A stretch of 64,000 bases of DNA from contig CM066922.1 of the NCBI GenBank assembly GCA_033964015.1, positions 698,856 to 762,855 of the forward strand, given 5' to 3'. Of this stretch, positions 45,140-57,135 are shown piece after piece. Source of the DNA: Scolanthus callimorphus (Eukaryota; Cnidaria; Anthozoa; Actiniaria; Edwardsiidae). The position numbers and the translations under genes were made by a program. Within the stretch, counting starts at the first letter, position 1, and every line of letters begins with the position of its first letter. The notes under the pieces were generated by a model. The model worked only from the letters and a program-made list of their open reading frames with translations. It did no database searches and was not told where the DNA came from.

Positions 45140-46770
45140 TGATGACACTGAATACGACTAGCACATGGATACCATAGTAGTTTATTTACTCAAACTAACC
45201 GGGGACGCTCGGGAGTTGTCTCTTCTGTTCGGTATTGGTTTCAGACCTACAATCTGATGAAGAAAATAAAGTGTCCAGTTTCATTTTCTGACAGAATTTT
45301 TCCTCCCCTCCTTAATATTGTGAAAAATGAAGTCACATTTTCAGACGCAAAACGGGCTAAATTTCTAATCGCAGTCCTCTCAACATTGAAAGTAGGGGGC
45401 GTTGAAAGTGGACACTTTATTATGCGATCAGATTGTATTTGTATTCGATACTACGGGATGTAACGCAAAACGGGACAATTTCGAGTTGTAATGACCAACG
45501 GCGAAGCGCAAAGTTAACGGATTGATATTTTTGTAGCAGCGCATAGTTATGGTGTGTAAACTTGTTGGTGTAATTACTTAGTTTAGTAGCTCTAAGTAAT
45601 ATAAGGAAAAACAATGAAAAGAGTCGAAATATGTGTATTTTTTTCTGGCGCCTTTTCTTTGTATGAATTTCTAGAGAACATATTCTCAGAACATGCTAAA
45701 AACCGGCGAACAAATTGAAACTTACTTTATTGTGTCGTGAGTGTATTGAGCATTACCTGTGTCGTGGTTGATACGCGTTTGCTACTAAATGGTTTCCGAG
45801 GGGAGACAGAAACTAGAGTTTTGTCACTAGTTGTAGTTTGAGACTTCGCAGAACTCATTGTCCTTTCCTAGAAGATCCTCTTAAACACGACCAGATTGCT
45901 TGAAACATTAATCAAGATTTAGCTACAAAGTTTTAGTCTTTTTAGAGATAAATAGCAAACATAAACGTGTCAGTAAAGTTGTTTATGCTAATGCGCTCTG
46001 TACTTTTATATGCCTTGTAATCGAATTTGACGGTGCGCCATTCTTCGGAATACAATGATTAATTTTCCTGCAAATATATTCAGTTATGAATCTCACAGCC
46101 TTATAGAGTAAAAATTATGGAAGGCTACGCTATTCAAAGCTTGATAAAGTTCAAGTTTAGTTAACGCTAGTTTTTTCGACTTTTCAGTGGCGCACCGTCG
46201 GTTCTTCAAGAAAAATGAGTAGACGTGTTTCTATTTTTAGACTGACGGTGCCCCACGAATAATTGATCTTATACGCGTTATCCAAAATTCTAGTCGCAAA
46301 GAAATACAATATTTCTAATCAAATGGGTGTTTATGCCTTCACTCAGATTCTTAATTTATACGATTGTTGCTATTACATTGTAACGCCAAACGCGTTGCGT
46401 GTAACGCGTTGCGTGACATGGCCTGGGCCCAACGGAGGGGCTAACCCCATTCCATTCGCCACGCCATTACAGATTGCCCCCTCTAGGGAATTTGCCATGA
46501 GGTCATCCGTCCTTGGCCGGCTGTCACTGACTCATTCAAGCTTCAAGGTGAGCTCTCGAAGTAATTATTTCATTTCCATCACATTGAGTGTGAGTTTTGG
46601 CCAGACATTTCTCAGAAGGTTTCCCGGTCTCTTTCTCCGGGTTTCACTTAAGTTTCAACTCGGACTATTAACAATTTAGTCAAATAATTCTCCCAAGCGG
46701 TTGTCTGTCGAGTGCCGCTCGCGTCGTTTTTTGTTTTTACTCAAAATTTTCCTTACAGAAAGTGACGATT
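45140..46770. other. no gene; short inverted motif
   Basis: GACGGTGCGCCA (about 46030) and TGGCGCACCGTC (about 46189) form an inverted pair, and GACGGTGCCCCA recurs near 46242. GTAACGCGTTGCGTG-type repeats lie near 46395. No coding motif was seen. Confidence 0.45.
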
Positions 46771-46774
46771 AATT

Positions 46775-47390
46775 CTCGCCCGATAGAGCCCAGAGTTCTT
46801 GTCTTAGGACACTCGTTTGTCCGCGCCTCTCCAGGGATCTTAAGACCAGTTTTCACCCCCGTGCTTATGCGACTTTCATCATAAGCGGGACAAACATTCG
46901 CTTGCATGGTGTAGGAGGCCGGACGGTTCAAAGCCTTCGTGAACACGACTTAGAAGTTGTCAGGCTGTTCCATTCCGACATCGTTCTACTCGATATTGGG
47001 ACAAATGACTTGTCAAGGTCTCCAGCACCCAATGTAGGGTCCGATATTGATAACCTGGTAGAAGAACTGCAGAGTAATTTTGGTGTACGTGTTATCGGGG
47101 TGTTTCGTGTCATTTCCCGCTCAGACATGGCAGTCAATCGCACGTTTAACACACGGGTTCCACAGCTTCACCGTTATTTGTCGGTTGTTCTTGATAATAT
47201 ATCGGTTTTTTTTTCTCGTGGTCGTGGTCTCATTCACCCTTTGGCGTGTTGTGTTGCTCAGGGACGCTGTACACTTGAACAGAGCTTGGCAATATGCACT
47301 CTACAGGAGTTACCGTGGAGCCATTATGCTCTGGCTCAGCTCACACTTTATGATGATTAACATAGCCAGTGTAGTTTATTATGTCAAATT
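46775..47390 (+). pseudogene. SGNH/GDSL-type hydrolase of the retrotransposon
   Basis: RVLVLGHSFVRASPGIL carries the nucleophile serine block (GHS). After a frameshift come HGVGGRTVQSLREHDLEVV, then DIVLLDIGTNDLSRSP with the GxND block. In another phase DAVHLNRAWQYALYRSYRGA carries the D-x-x-H block. All catalytic blocks are present, but in three reading phases, so the enzyme is inactive as read. The likely activity is ester hydrolysis of an unknown substrate. Confidence 0.8.
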
Positions 47391-47934
47391 GGTATACGTT
47401 GTATATTATTGTATTACTATTAATTTATATCTTTTAGGCACGGCCCAACAAGCTGTATAGCTTTAATTAAAACCGTGGTTAAATAAAGTTTTTATTATTA
47501 GGACATTAAGTTTGTAATTGACAGCGTGTTATGTGGAATGCTGGGCTAAGATTATCTGATTAAAATGACGTTTGTTTGTATGTACGATTCTATGGCAGCC
47601 TGCTCATTATTCCAACTTCTGATGGCTGTGTCGTTGGCTAGATTTCACCAATGCCAATTGTGGTATGTGTGGTAGGTTATATGTAAACAATCAGAGTGTT
47701 AATGTAACTGTGTTATTCCAACACTTCTACATTTTGGTGGCAGCATGGTTGATTCGGTTCCAACACTGCTAATGTTTAGCAGTTTGGTTGGTCGCATAGC
47801 CATAGCTTTTCTTCCCAGGACCATTTGGCAACAGTTTCCTTAGTATTACAATCCAAGTCTGTTGTTCCGGCCTGGCCCCATGATACTTAGTTAGTGGTTA
47901 TTTCCATAGCAGCCCACAGCAACCTTATGGGCTA
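47391..47934. other. non-coding spacer between hydrolase and gag
   Basis: No frame with a motif. A polyadenylation-like AATAAA occurs near 47484, which could end the hydrolase transcript. Confidence 0.35.
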
Positions 47935-49088
47935 GTGCTTGTGGATATTTGTTTGTTTTCCCGGAAGCCTCCGCGTAGGAGTGTGCGAGACAAACGGCCG
48001 AGAGATCTTGGGGCCAGTGTTTCTACAAACCGGGCCAACAAAAAACGAAGAGTGGAACCCCCTAGCTCCTCTGAAGTACAACCACCAAGGACCCATGCCC
48101 CTCCAGCAAGTGGCTTATCAGCTCAAGATAAGAGTGATATTGTTAAGGATGTCACAGCTGCCGTACTTCTGGCTCTGAAGGATACCCACCATCCGGGGCT
48201 AGCTACAGATACTCCATCTGGAGGTACCAGTGGCACTACCTCCACAGTAGAAGAGTGTGCTGTTGAGAATTCAGAGGCAGTGGCAGCTGTACAGGCGTCA
48301 GTTGCTGCTGTCTTGGATGACATCAGTGGCAGTATTCCTGTAGTGGCCAAAAAGGCCAGCAGTATCCCTGTCGTGGCTGAGAAAGGCAGGCCTCAGAACT
48401 TGTTCATCTCCTCCAATATACCGTTGGGTTCACGCTTGTCTTTAAAGCTTAAAACTAAGATCTGGGCTAATGAGTTCAATGAATTTGTTGAACTCTTGCA
48501 CTTGCAGTCCAAAGAGAAGGAAACTTACCAGCTTAGTCTTTCTAGTGTCCAGATGTTGTTACATTTGAACAGCGTGTGCAATCCAAGATTATCCGTACAA
48601 TTGAGGCTTGGGCTACAGTCTTTCAGGTGTTTGCTGCAATCTATACTGCCCGCTATCCTAACGAGGCCCCAGAGTTAATGAAATATGGAGATACTATCCG
48701 CGATCTTGCGATACGGGGTGCAAATTGGAAATACTATGATGATAATTTCCGTTACTTACGTGAAAAAGATGCCAGCTCCCACCCCTGGGGTGAGATTCAC
48801 TATGAATTGTGGCTACGTTGCCATCCCCCATCTGCTAGTAGGGCGCCCCCAGGAAAATTGCCTTTGGAATATTTGCGAAAGCCTGATATCCCTAAAGGAT
48901 ATTGTTACAAATATCACAAGGGCGTTTGGTGTAACAAAAAGCAGTGTCGTTTTAGCCATGACTGTCCAGACTGCAAGGGGGCCCACCCCGGGGTAAAATG
49001 CTCTTTTCGTTTTCGTAGGAGCAAACCAGACACCCCCTCCACTACAGGTCAATCTTTTACCAACACCAATAAAAATAAACCAGCTTAG
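47935..49088 (+). pseudogene. gag-like protein of the DIRS-type element
   Basis: A basic N-terminus and an Ala/Val-rich linker are followed by LGSRLSLKLKTKIWANEF. After a shift near 48580 the frame reads FQVFAAIYTARYPNEAPEL and then a cysteine/histidine cluster (GYCYKYHKGVWCNKKQC, RFSHDCPDCKGAHPGVKC). This cluster is typical of DIRS gag and would bind nucleic acid. Confidence 0.8.
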
Positions 49089-49095
49089 GGAGCTT

Positions 49096-50225
49096 TTGGC
49101 CGGGTATGATGTCTCTAAAACGTCTTTTCTAGTAGATGGCTTCACATATGGATTCCGCATTATGTTTTCAGTGCCACGGACGTCACTTGCATCCTCAAAT
49201 TTGTTATCTGCCAAAGAATTTCCTGAGGTTGTCTCAGCTAAGTCAAGGAAGGAGACGGAGTTGGGCAGAATAGCGGGACCGAGTCAGTCACCCCCTTTTT
49301 CAGATTTTCGTGTATCCCCCCTGGGTGTGGTCCCAAAAAAGACCCCTGGGAAATATCGCCTGATCCATCACCTTTCATTTCCAGCGGGATTTTCTGTCAA
49401 TGATGGCATCCCACCTGGGCATTGTAGTATCCACTATGCCACCATTGATGATGCCATTATGTTAATTAAGCAAGCTGGAGTGGGTTGCTTTCTGGCGAAA
49501 ACGGACGTCACAAATCCCTTTCGGATAATACAAATCCACGCTGAAGACCACAACATGTTAGGCATGAAGTGGCAGCGTCATTACTTTTATGATAAATGCT
49601 TCCCAATGGGTCTGGCATCTAGCTGTAAGACATTCAACGAGCTGTCTGAGGCAATTGAATGGATAGCTAAGACTAAGCTTGCAATAGGAACATTATCCAC
49701 ATATTGGACGACTTCATGATAGTTGAACCTTCTAAGTCTCTGTGCAAGTCGAGTCTCTCAAACTTCCTAGGACTTTGCGATTGCCTAGGAGTCCCAATGG
49801 CCCCAGAGAAGACAGAAGGGCCTTCTGAGGTTCTCTCATTTGCAGGCATCGACTTAGACAGTGTACAATCAGAGGCTCGACTTCCCCAGGAAAAACTTCA
49901 GAAGTGCAGAAAGCTTATTTTTCATTTCTTGAGCAAAAAGAAAGCCACTCTAAGAGAGCTGCAATCCTTAACAGGCACTCTGAACTTTGCTTGCTCAGTG
50001 ATTGTCCCTGGCCGGGCCTTTTTACGTCGCATTATCAACCTGACAATAGGCCTTAAGAAACCACACCATTTTGCTAAGTTAGCAAAAGAGGTCAAGGCTG
50101 ACCTCCTGATTTGGCGTGAGTTCTTTGTCGCCTACAACGGCAGGTCTTTTTTCCTTAGTGACACATGGCAAAATAGTCACTGCAGCTTTTTGCTGACTCG
50201 TCTGGGATGATAGGCTTCGGGGCAG
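49096..50225 (+). pseudogene. reverse transcriptase / RNase H of the DIRS-type element
   Basis: The motifs in order are FSDFRVSPLGVVPKKTPGKY, RLIHHLSFPAG, SVNDGIP, LAKTDVTNPFRI, FPMGLASSCKTF and, after a shift near 49690, ILDDFMIV, which is the catalytic LDD. LSFAGIDLDS, LQSLTGTLNFAC and WREFFVAYNGR mark the connection and RNase H start. These are the DIRS pattern. The RNase H domain breaks off after 50210. Confidence 0.88.
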
Positions 50226-50389
50226 TGTTTTGCAACCATTGGTGTCATGGCACTTGGCCAAAACAATGGCAAAACAGGAATATTGCTCTCTTGGAATTTT
50301 ACCCCATTATTTTAAGCCACCTACATTAGTGCTCTAGGCTACTACCACAGGCTAGCGGATCTTCCTGATCCAACCAAAATCACTTTTGT

Positions 50390-51000
50390 TGTTCAGATGT
50401 TAAAGGGATACTCCAAAATTGGCCAATCCCTGGACGTGAGGTTGCCCATCACACTTCCCATACTCCATTGCCTAGTCAGGTCTGCCGCATTAGTATGCGA
50501 CGGCCCTTATCACGCTTCCACATTCCGTTCCATGTGCTTGTTGGCCTTTTATGCTCTACTTAGAGTCGGGGAATTTACATGTTACATCCAAAACTAACGA
50601 ACATCAAGTACTCCAGGTTGGGCAGTTAACTAAACTAGTAAGCCAGGGAACTGTGATTGCCTTCCGCTATTGTCCTATTCGGGAGCTAATTTCATATCTT
50701 AATCTCCGTGGTTCTTCTCCCGGGCCCCTTTTTGTCAGCTTAGCAGGCTTGCCATTACCACGATCCGAGTTTTCTAAACTTTAGAGAGATCATTAAAAGT
50801 CAATCACCTCGACCACACCAAGCTAAAAGATCATAGCTTCCGTATTGGCGCTGCCTCATACGCTGCAGACAGGGGCCTGTCGGACACACAAATACGTATA
50901 ATGGGGAGATTGGAAATCCGATACCTTTAAGAAATACATTCGAGTACCTTGTCTCTCATCTGCACTTTACACTGGCTTTCCAACCAGTAAAAGTCCGACG
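50390..51000 (+). pseudogene. tyrosine recombinase of the DIRS-type element
   Basis: LLAFYALLRVGEFT holds the first catalytic arginine. DHSFRIGAASYAADRGLS carries the H-x-x-R box. After a frameshift in GGGGAGATTGGAAATCC the frame GDWKSDTFKKYIRVP contains the nucleophile tyrosine. The three boxes lie in different phases. The role is integration of the cDNA circle. Confidence 0.85.
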
Positions 51001-51855
51001 CAGGGCATCATGTTTGCAGGCGCGACTTGCTCTATCTCTTCTTCAAGTAAGACAACATAAATAGAGTCGTAAATCAGTATAACATTCCTTTATTAACTGA
51101 ACTTGCATACAGGCGTTGCAGGTTGACTTTTTCATAATTAGCTATCAATCATTGAAGCCTTTTGCTTTTCCCTTGGGGCAATATTTTATCCTCCGGCAGG
51201 GTTGGGCGGCCTCTTTCCGGTAGAGACTTTGGCGGTTTTTGTTGTCCTCACCTTCGCTGGGCACACCAGTTAATTGCTAAGCTTGAGCATTTGTAATGGG
51301 CTTTGTTTTGAGTGAAATAAACGCGGCTATTGTGCTCTGAAGCATTATATTTTGTTTGCGGTTGTTGCAAGTTGTGATGCACAGAGAGTCCACTTATTTA
51401 TTTATTTACAACAATTTTGTGGGTCTTGCCCAGGGAGGACAATTTATGGATACACAAAAAACTTTATTTCAGGTGCTGCAGAATAATTATGATCGCTTAC
51501 TAAATCATATGGTGTTCTTATGTGGTTGTACTCTATAATTCATAAATTAGTATATTCTGTAGAATGATGGTTTTTGCGTTGCTCTAAGCCATCAATGCCT
51601 TTTGATATGGGCAGGTACGCTTTAGCTCTAACTAGCAAACAACTGTTTTTTTTCTGAAACATCTGTATGCAGTAGGTCATAAATCACACATTATTACCAT
51701 ATGTTGGTGAAACTCTGATTTCCCTGACAACCTCGTTTAGGAACAGCCTTGTATTTCATTCATTATAATGACTTGAAAAAAACGTTGTACTGGTTAGAAT
51801 CTTGACATAGAGATGGATGTCATGAACATTGAGGGGGGTCTTATTAAATAATGTC
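51001..51855. other. no gene recognised
   Basis: It may hold the 3' repeats of the DIRS-type element. The C-terminal exon expected for THAP/DDE copy C is also not found here, so it may have been lost or displaced when the retrotransposon arrived. Confidence 0.35.
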
Positions 51856-53104
51856 TCACCTGCAGTAACTACCAAGCCACGAGAAACATGTCATCTTGGG
51901 GTGAAACTGATTCAAGGTTGAGTGAAAACCTTCCAGGCAACTTGTTTGATCATGCCAAGAAAGCTTTTTGATGTCATTTTGAAGTCTTGTGTCTGAAAGC
52001 ATCTTTTGTAGGGACAATAACATACACAAAAGTTGCAAAAAGGCCATATTACTGGTAGTATATTGTTGTTCTCTGAAAAAGATTGGGTACTTTTTCATTG
52101 ACTGATTATTTTTTATGGAGGGGAGGGGTAACATCTTTCCCTGGTGATTTTGGTGGCGAGTATTGGAATTACATAGAGAATAATTACATGGTGGTGTAAA
52201 GATATGAGTTTTAGTGGCAAGAACAATATTTTTCAAATGAGCCAGCGAATGAGTTAAGATCATATTGTTTTTGACACAAGAAATAAAACTCATATCTTCA
52301 AGCCAACGTGTAATTTTCTTTTTATTTTATAGACAAACCAGAATAATTATGCGAAATTGATTTCCAAGCACTTTTGTTTTGACCGATATCTACGGTAGTG
52401 AGGATATGGACAATCTGTCACTCAGGTCCCAGATGTAGCTTCATATGAGATCTACGAGTGGAGCATCTCCCGGTAAAACACTTGTGTCTATATAAATTTT
52501 AATATTGACTTGAGTTTAGTATTGTGGGAACTAGTAGATTTTTGGGGATGCTAAATTTTACCTTTGCACCTGTGATGATACATACCTACTTTAATCCAGT
52601 CTCGTGGTTGGGTTAGGCGAGGGTGGGCACATTTCTTGAAGAGACTGTCAGGGTGGTTTTTGTGCTTGTTAGTAAGGTGCCTTATGAGGGACTTTCATTT
52701 TGCTAATATCAGTTCCTCAAAACCAATTTTGTTGGAAGTGGCACACCAGTACAGGTGGTTTCTGATGGACTTTTGCCATTTTGTGAGTACATCACAACCA
52801 CTTTCCTTGCCAAGTTTTAACAGCTTCTTTTGGATTGCTTTGGCAACATGCCATACATCAAAGAAATGCTTCGTGTCTGGCCGGTTCTCCCGAATCCACT
52901 TTGCAATGCTCCGGTGTCTATCCGATACAAATACCACGACAGCCAAACCTGATACCTCCAGGAAAGTAAAACAATCCTGGGCACCTCTCAGCTCCATTCC
53001 AGAACTACTCTTACATTGGTTGGCCTTAAAACACAAGATATTACAGTAAAATTGGTATTTAGAATTTCTTTTGCCAGTGCAGTTTTCGCTACTCACTACC
53101 TACA

Positions 53105-53455
53105 TGTTAGTATCACCAAACTAGTGGACTATTGCCAATGCTGCATTCTGATTGGCTACGCTACTTGGGAACTTTTATCAATTGACCTCTAGTAGTGATA
53201 GCAGCGATTTTGAACATGAAAACAATGGCAGCTGCAGTTTCTGGTAATTTTTTGACAATTTTTCACTTTTTTTGTTCAACTAATTGGGTGATACTAAAAC
53301 AATTAGACCTCTCACCCTCAAGGACCATGGGTCAATAGCCTGGCCTGTAGCCCTTTCAGGCTTGAGGTCTAATTGTTAAATAGATTTAGTGAGTAGCAAA
53401 GCCAATCAGAATGCAGGATTCATGATAGTATGCAAGTAGGTTTCTACTAACAATA
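53105..53455. mobile_element. MITE in intron 4 of copy C
   Basis: GTTAGTATCACCAAACTAGT at the left faces GTAGGTTTCTACTAAC at the right. GCATTCTGATTGGCT and its reverse complement lie just inside both ends. It is related to the MITE at 37558-37743. Confidence 0.75.
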
Positions 53456-53998
53456 ATTAGGTTGACTCCTAGAAACGAAAAGGAGTGGGAACACTACAGC
53501 ATACCTGAATTAGCTCAAAGTGTGCAATTTTCGCCACTGTACAGCAGAACATTGTGTACGCACCATACTTTGCCGAATGGCCCATAGAATCAAACCTGCC
53601 ATCCCCGATCCAAACAGCCTCTTAGCATCTTTTTATTTCAGCAAGCATGGCAGTGCGAGCCTTTTCCCAATGTGCCAAGATTGCTGGGAAAAGGAACTTG
53701 CTCTGGTGTGAGAAAAAGGTTCTAGCACTATAGGCACATAGTCCCATATGTCTGAAGATCAGGAGAACCTTGGTCACTGATGCGCCTGCCATTAGGATCC
53801 CAAAGCTGAGCATAACATTCCCAGCTTGATACCGCCCAAGAATAAGTGGCTGAGAATTCCATGTGAATCCTTCACATTCCTTGCAGTCCTGATTCACATT
53901 TACCGACTTCCCATTAGTCTTCATGGTGACTTTAGGGTTTTCAGCCTTGCAGTTGAAGAAGAACATTGAGAAGATGAAAAGAAGGGGTCTGTAGAATA

Positions 53999-55310
53999 CT
54001 AATATATAGATTTAGGCAATGCCTAAAAGCGGAACTCCAATCATACACACCCCGCGTCTTACTCACAGGGATCTCACCTTTACAGTTTAAATCAAGAAAA
54101 TTCATGTTACCATTATATGGCAATGATAGTATTAGCGCGTTCTGATATGCTAACAAGTCGCAGTTCACGACCGGCAAAAGATAATCTCCTTGAAATAAAA
54201 ATGAAAAATAATAAGATTTTCAGCGAAATCCACAACAAAGAATACTTGACATAGTATTTGTCTCATTGTACTAACTAAATCTAACATGTGACAAAGGAAA
54301 ATCAAGGCTAGAATATCAGTAAAGATTACTCAAAACTATAATTCGAGTTTAGCCGGAGAAAAAGAAACCTCGAGGGAGCCAACTAAAGCAGCAAAACGTA
54401 CAAGTTACATGTAAAGTCAGAATTTTCTCATCAGGAATGCAATAACTTGGAAGCTAAAAATATAAATAGCATAAGAAGCAATTTCAAGCTTTGTGCTTAC
54501 CGATAACTGATAGTGAAGTCGTTTCTTTCCTCCGAGAGTCTCCGTCGTGTTGAGTTGAACTCATTCTTACTTGGCAAGCTTTTGCACAAAGCCAATTTTC
54601 CTAAATATATTATTCTGCTAAAACCATTGCAATTTTCTGTTATTGTCAATCCTGTTCAATCCAGTTCTTGGCTCCCTGTTCGTAGATCTCATATGAGTAT
54701 TCGAAGAACATGTCGTTTTTCAGCTTTTACGAAAGAAACTGTTGTTTTTCTTCAGAAGAACGCCGAAGTCTTGTTTCGCCGTGCAATCTAGCCTTTGAAT
54801 CTTTTGCAACTCCCTCATAGTTTCTCCAAAATGACTAAACAACATTATGAAATTTCGGCGAAGGAATCGAATCCGAAGTATTTTGACAATCATTAGAGAA
54901 TTCTTTTGAGCAAATTTGGCGTGGTTCGAGTTTGTCTCAGTTTGACTCAACAAAAATTATGAACTCGAGTGAGCCGACGCGGGCGCGTGTTTTGTGAGTT
55001 TTTTTTCGGCGGGAAAATGAAGGAGCGACTTCCGGTCCGTGTCCTCCGCCAAGCACCGCGTCAAAGCACCGCGGCGCTGTGCTGGAGGACAAACTGACGC
55101 GCGCGCTCAGTGATCCAAGACGGACTGTGATTGGCTGTGTACACGGGTCGCCAAAAACGCAAGTGCGCATGCGTAAATAAATGTCCGCGATGTTTTCGTA
55201 AGCCGCTGAACGTATCGTTTTGGCTTGGATGGGTTGCTTTCTCATGTGACGTTGAATGATACGTATGGGGCTCCACTCCGTGCCTTCGGCACGGGGAGTT
55301 CCGCTATGAA
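53999..55310 (-). mobile_element. Helitron-like element in intron 3 of copy C (left-hand boundary firm)
   Basis: On the minus strand the element ends GGAGTTCCGC, hairpin TTTAGGCATTGCCTAAA, TCTATATATTAG, then T, only about ten bases before the exon 4 acceptor. The other boundary is uncertain; a second hairpin (CCCGTGCCGAAGGCACGG beside GGAACTCC) near 55270-55300 may mark it. No Rep/helicase coding was seen. Confidence 0.55.
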
Positions 55311-57135
55311 TTTTGGCTCATTCTCAGGTCGCACATCCTTGTTGACACTGAAAAAATGTAACAGTGCAAAATGAGCAATTAAAGAATTGAAATATCTAAA
55401 TGCATGCAGTCACTATTTATGGTTATTAATTGGCTTCAGAATTTGCAACAATAATAATAATTTACATTTACAATTTTGGCCTAAAAACAGTACTTCAAAT
55501 ACAATACAAAACAAAAACAATCCATACCTTATTCCAGTAGCAGGTGTTTGTGCTTTTTCCTCGCCATCACTATTTTCTCTTTCCCCTTCATATTCTAATG
55601 CAGCATAATCTTGGTCATCATTATCATCAGCATCATCTAACTGGGGCTCATTGTCTATCACATCCTCATCTAGATAACCATCATCACTGTCATCCTGGCT
55701 GCTCTCTTCACTCTTTGTGTCACAGCCTACCTATGGATAAATACTAGAGATTATTACATGGCAAGGGCTTGATCTAATTGTATTCATCAGTTTTGGTATC
55801 ATATCATAACATCACGAACAGGCGAGTCTTTGAGCAATGACCGTTACAAAAGAAAGAATGTATTACTTAGTAAGACCAATCAACTAAGCTAATAGTGTCC
55901 CACGCAGCCATTACTAGTCACAAAGGAGACGAGTAAGACAGTCTATAGTCCATTGACTACCAACTATTCTTTGATAAACCGAAAAGCAAATTTGGGTGGG
56001 AGGCAATTAAAGCAAATAACAATAACAATCCAGGTCTTCAATAGACGTAAAAGGTTGCAATACTCCACACATGCGATTCCATGTTTTTTTTAAATAATGC
56101 GCTAAAACTGACCTGGGTCGCTGACTCTTTCCATTTATCCTTTTGTGCTTTCAGACGCCAATTTTGCTTTTGGGGCGCTCTTATTTTTTGTTTACGTGGC
56201 AAGCACTTCTCGCAGTCAAGATGAACGGCCTGTGTGGCTTTCACTCTTGTTTCTGGCAGCAAATCATCTGTCTGGCATAGTTTGTCATTGGGATCAACAT
56301 CCATTTCGTCTAATTTGTCTGGGCTTGCCACAGCGGGATCGACCTCTTCGCTTTCGGGATTCTCACACATAGAATCGTTGCCAACTCCGTCCTCCATTCT
56401 GTTCATCGCACCCTCAGCCTCATTCTGTTTTTCAACTCCCTTTATCCACTGCATAACCAAATAGATACCTGTTTATTAATTCGAGAAACCAAGACATGTT
56501 TATTCGAGAACCAACAACAATTTGCAAATCTAAGATTTCGCACCTACACATTTCCGCGTGAACTGGGGATTTCTTATGTAACAACTCGTTTTACCCTCTA
56601 ACTATAAGAAACCCTTTAACTCGAGACGCTTTTCTTGTTCAAACTGTCTTTTATAGAACATTCTATAGATCAATTAAGGCTAATTTTGGTACCACAATGC
56701 GAGCACGCATTTCGGTCTCGCTCGTAAACAGAAGTCATGATTGTTTCTTACCTTTTGTTGTTGTCGGCGATCTCGATCGCTATCCGTCGGCGTTTCTAGC
56801 TTCTTCTTGGGGTCGTAGATTGTTGGAACTGAACCCCTCTCCAAGACTCTCTTTTCTGGAGGTCGAGCTGTGCCGGGTTCAACCTGGAGAACCTCAAGAC
56901 TCAGCCTCGTGTAGCACGAAGCCTCGAAGTGCGCCGAGCACAAGACAGAAGTATCGGTAGGTTCGAAATCTGGCCTATGAACTTTGATAAACCTCTTCCA
57001 CTGCTTTCTAACTAAAGGATTTTTGGGAAAGTAATGAATGGATATGCCTGGCGTGTAGCTGGTATTCGTACAGCTAACCTTACCAGGCAAACCAGCGACG
57101 CAAAACTTCCCCCCGCTCTTCTTTTTACTATCCAT

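Larger units (their letters stand above)
46775..51000 (+). mobile_element. DIRS/Ngaro-type tyrosine-recombinase retrotransposon, decayed
   Basis: In order on the + strand: SGNH hydrolase, gag-like protein with a CCHC-type region, reverse transcriptase with RNase H part, and a tyrosine recombinase. Such elements integrate with a recombinase and so have split or inverted repeats rather than LTRs; I could not locate those repeats. Every ORF carries frameshifts. As I recall, SGNH hydrolase genes are known from Ngaro-group elements, usually downstream; here it lies upstream of gag. Confidence 0.75.
51860..57135 (-). pseudogene. THAP/DDE-family gene, copy C, six exons, two nonsense codons
   Basis: Exons on the minus strand are 57135-56752, 56448-56113, 55730-55528, 53988-53505, 53024-52590 and 52002-51860. 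Phases agree at the four joins checked (E1 to E5). Exon 1 is a THAP zinc finger (KFCVAGLPGKVSCTN, then CSAHFEASCY). Exons 2 and 3 are acidic. Exon 4 has a cysteine pair and then GDGRFDSMGHSAKYGAYT. Exon 5 has FVSDRHRSIAKWI and HFFDVWHVAKAI. Exon 6 has TSCLEGFHSTLNQFHPK. The D, D and E in these blocks are a plausible RNase-H-fold DDE triad (inference). TAA at 53624-53622 and TGA at 52697-52695 interrupt otherwise open exons. A donor at 51859 implies a further, unseen exon. THAP plus DDE suggests a Kolobok-like transposase; I am not sure of the superfamily. Confidence 0.78.

Noticed and set aside
46902..47152. overlapping minus frame opposite the SGNH hydrolase
   Set aside because: Antisense shadow; the + strand has catalytic blocks.
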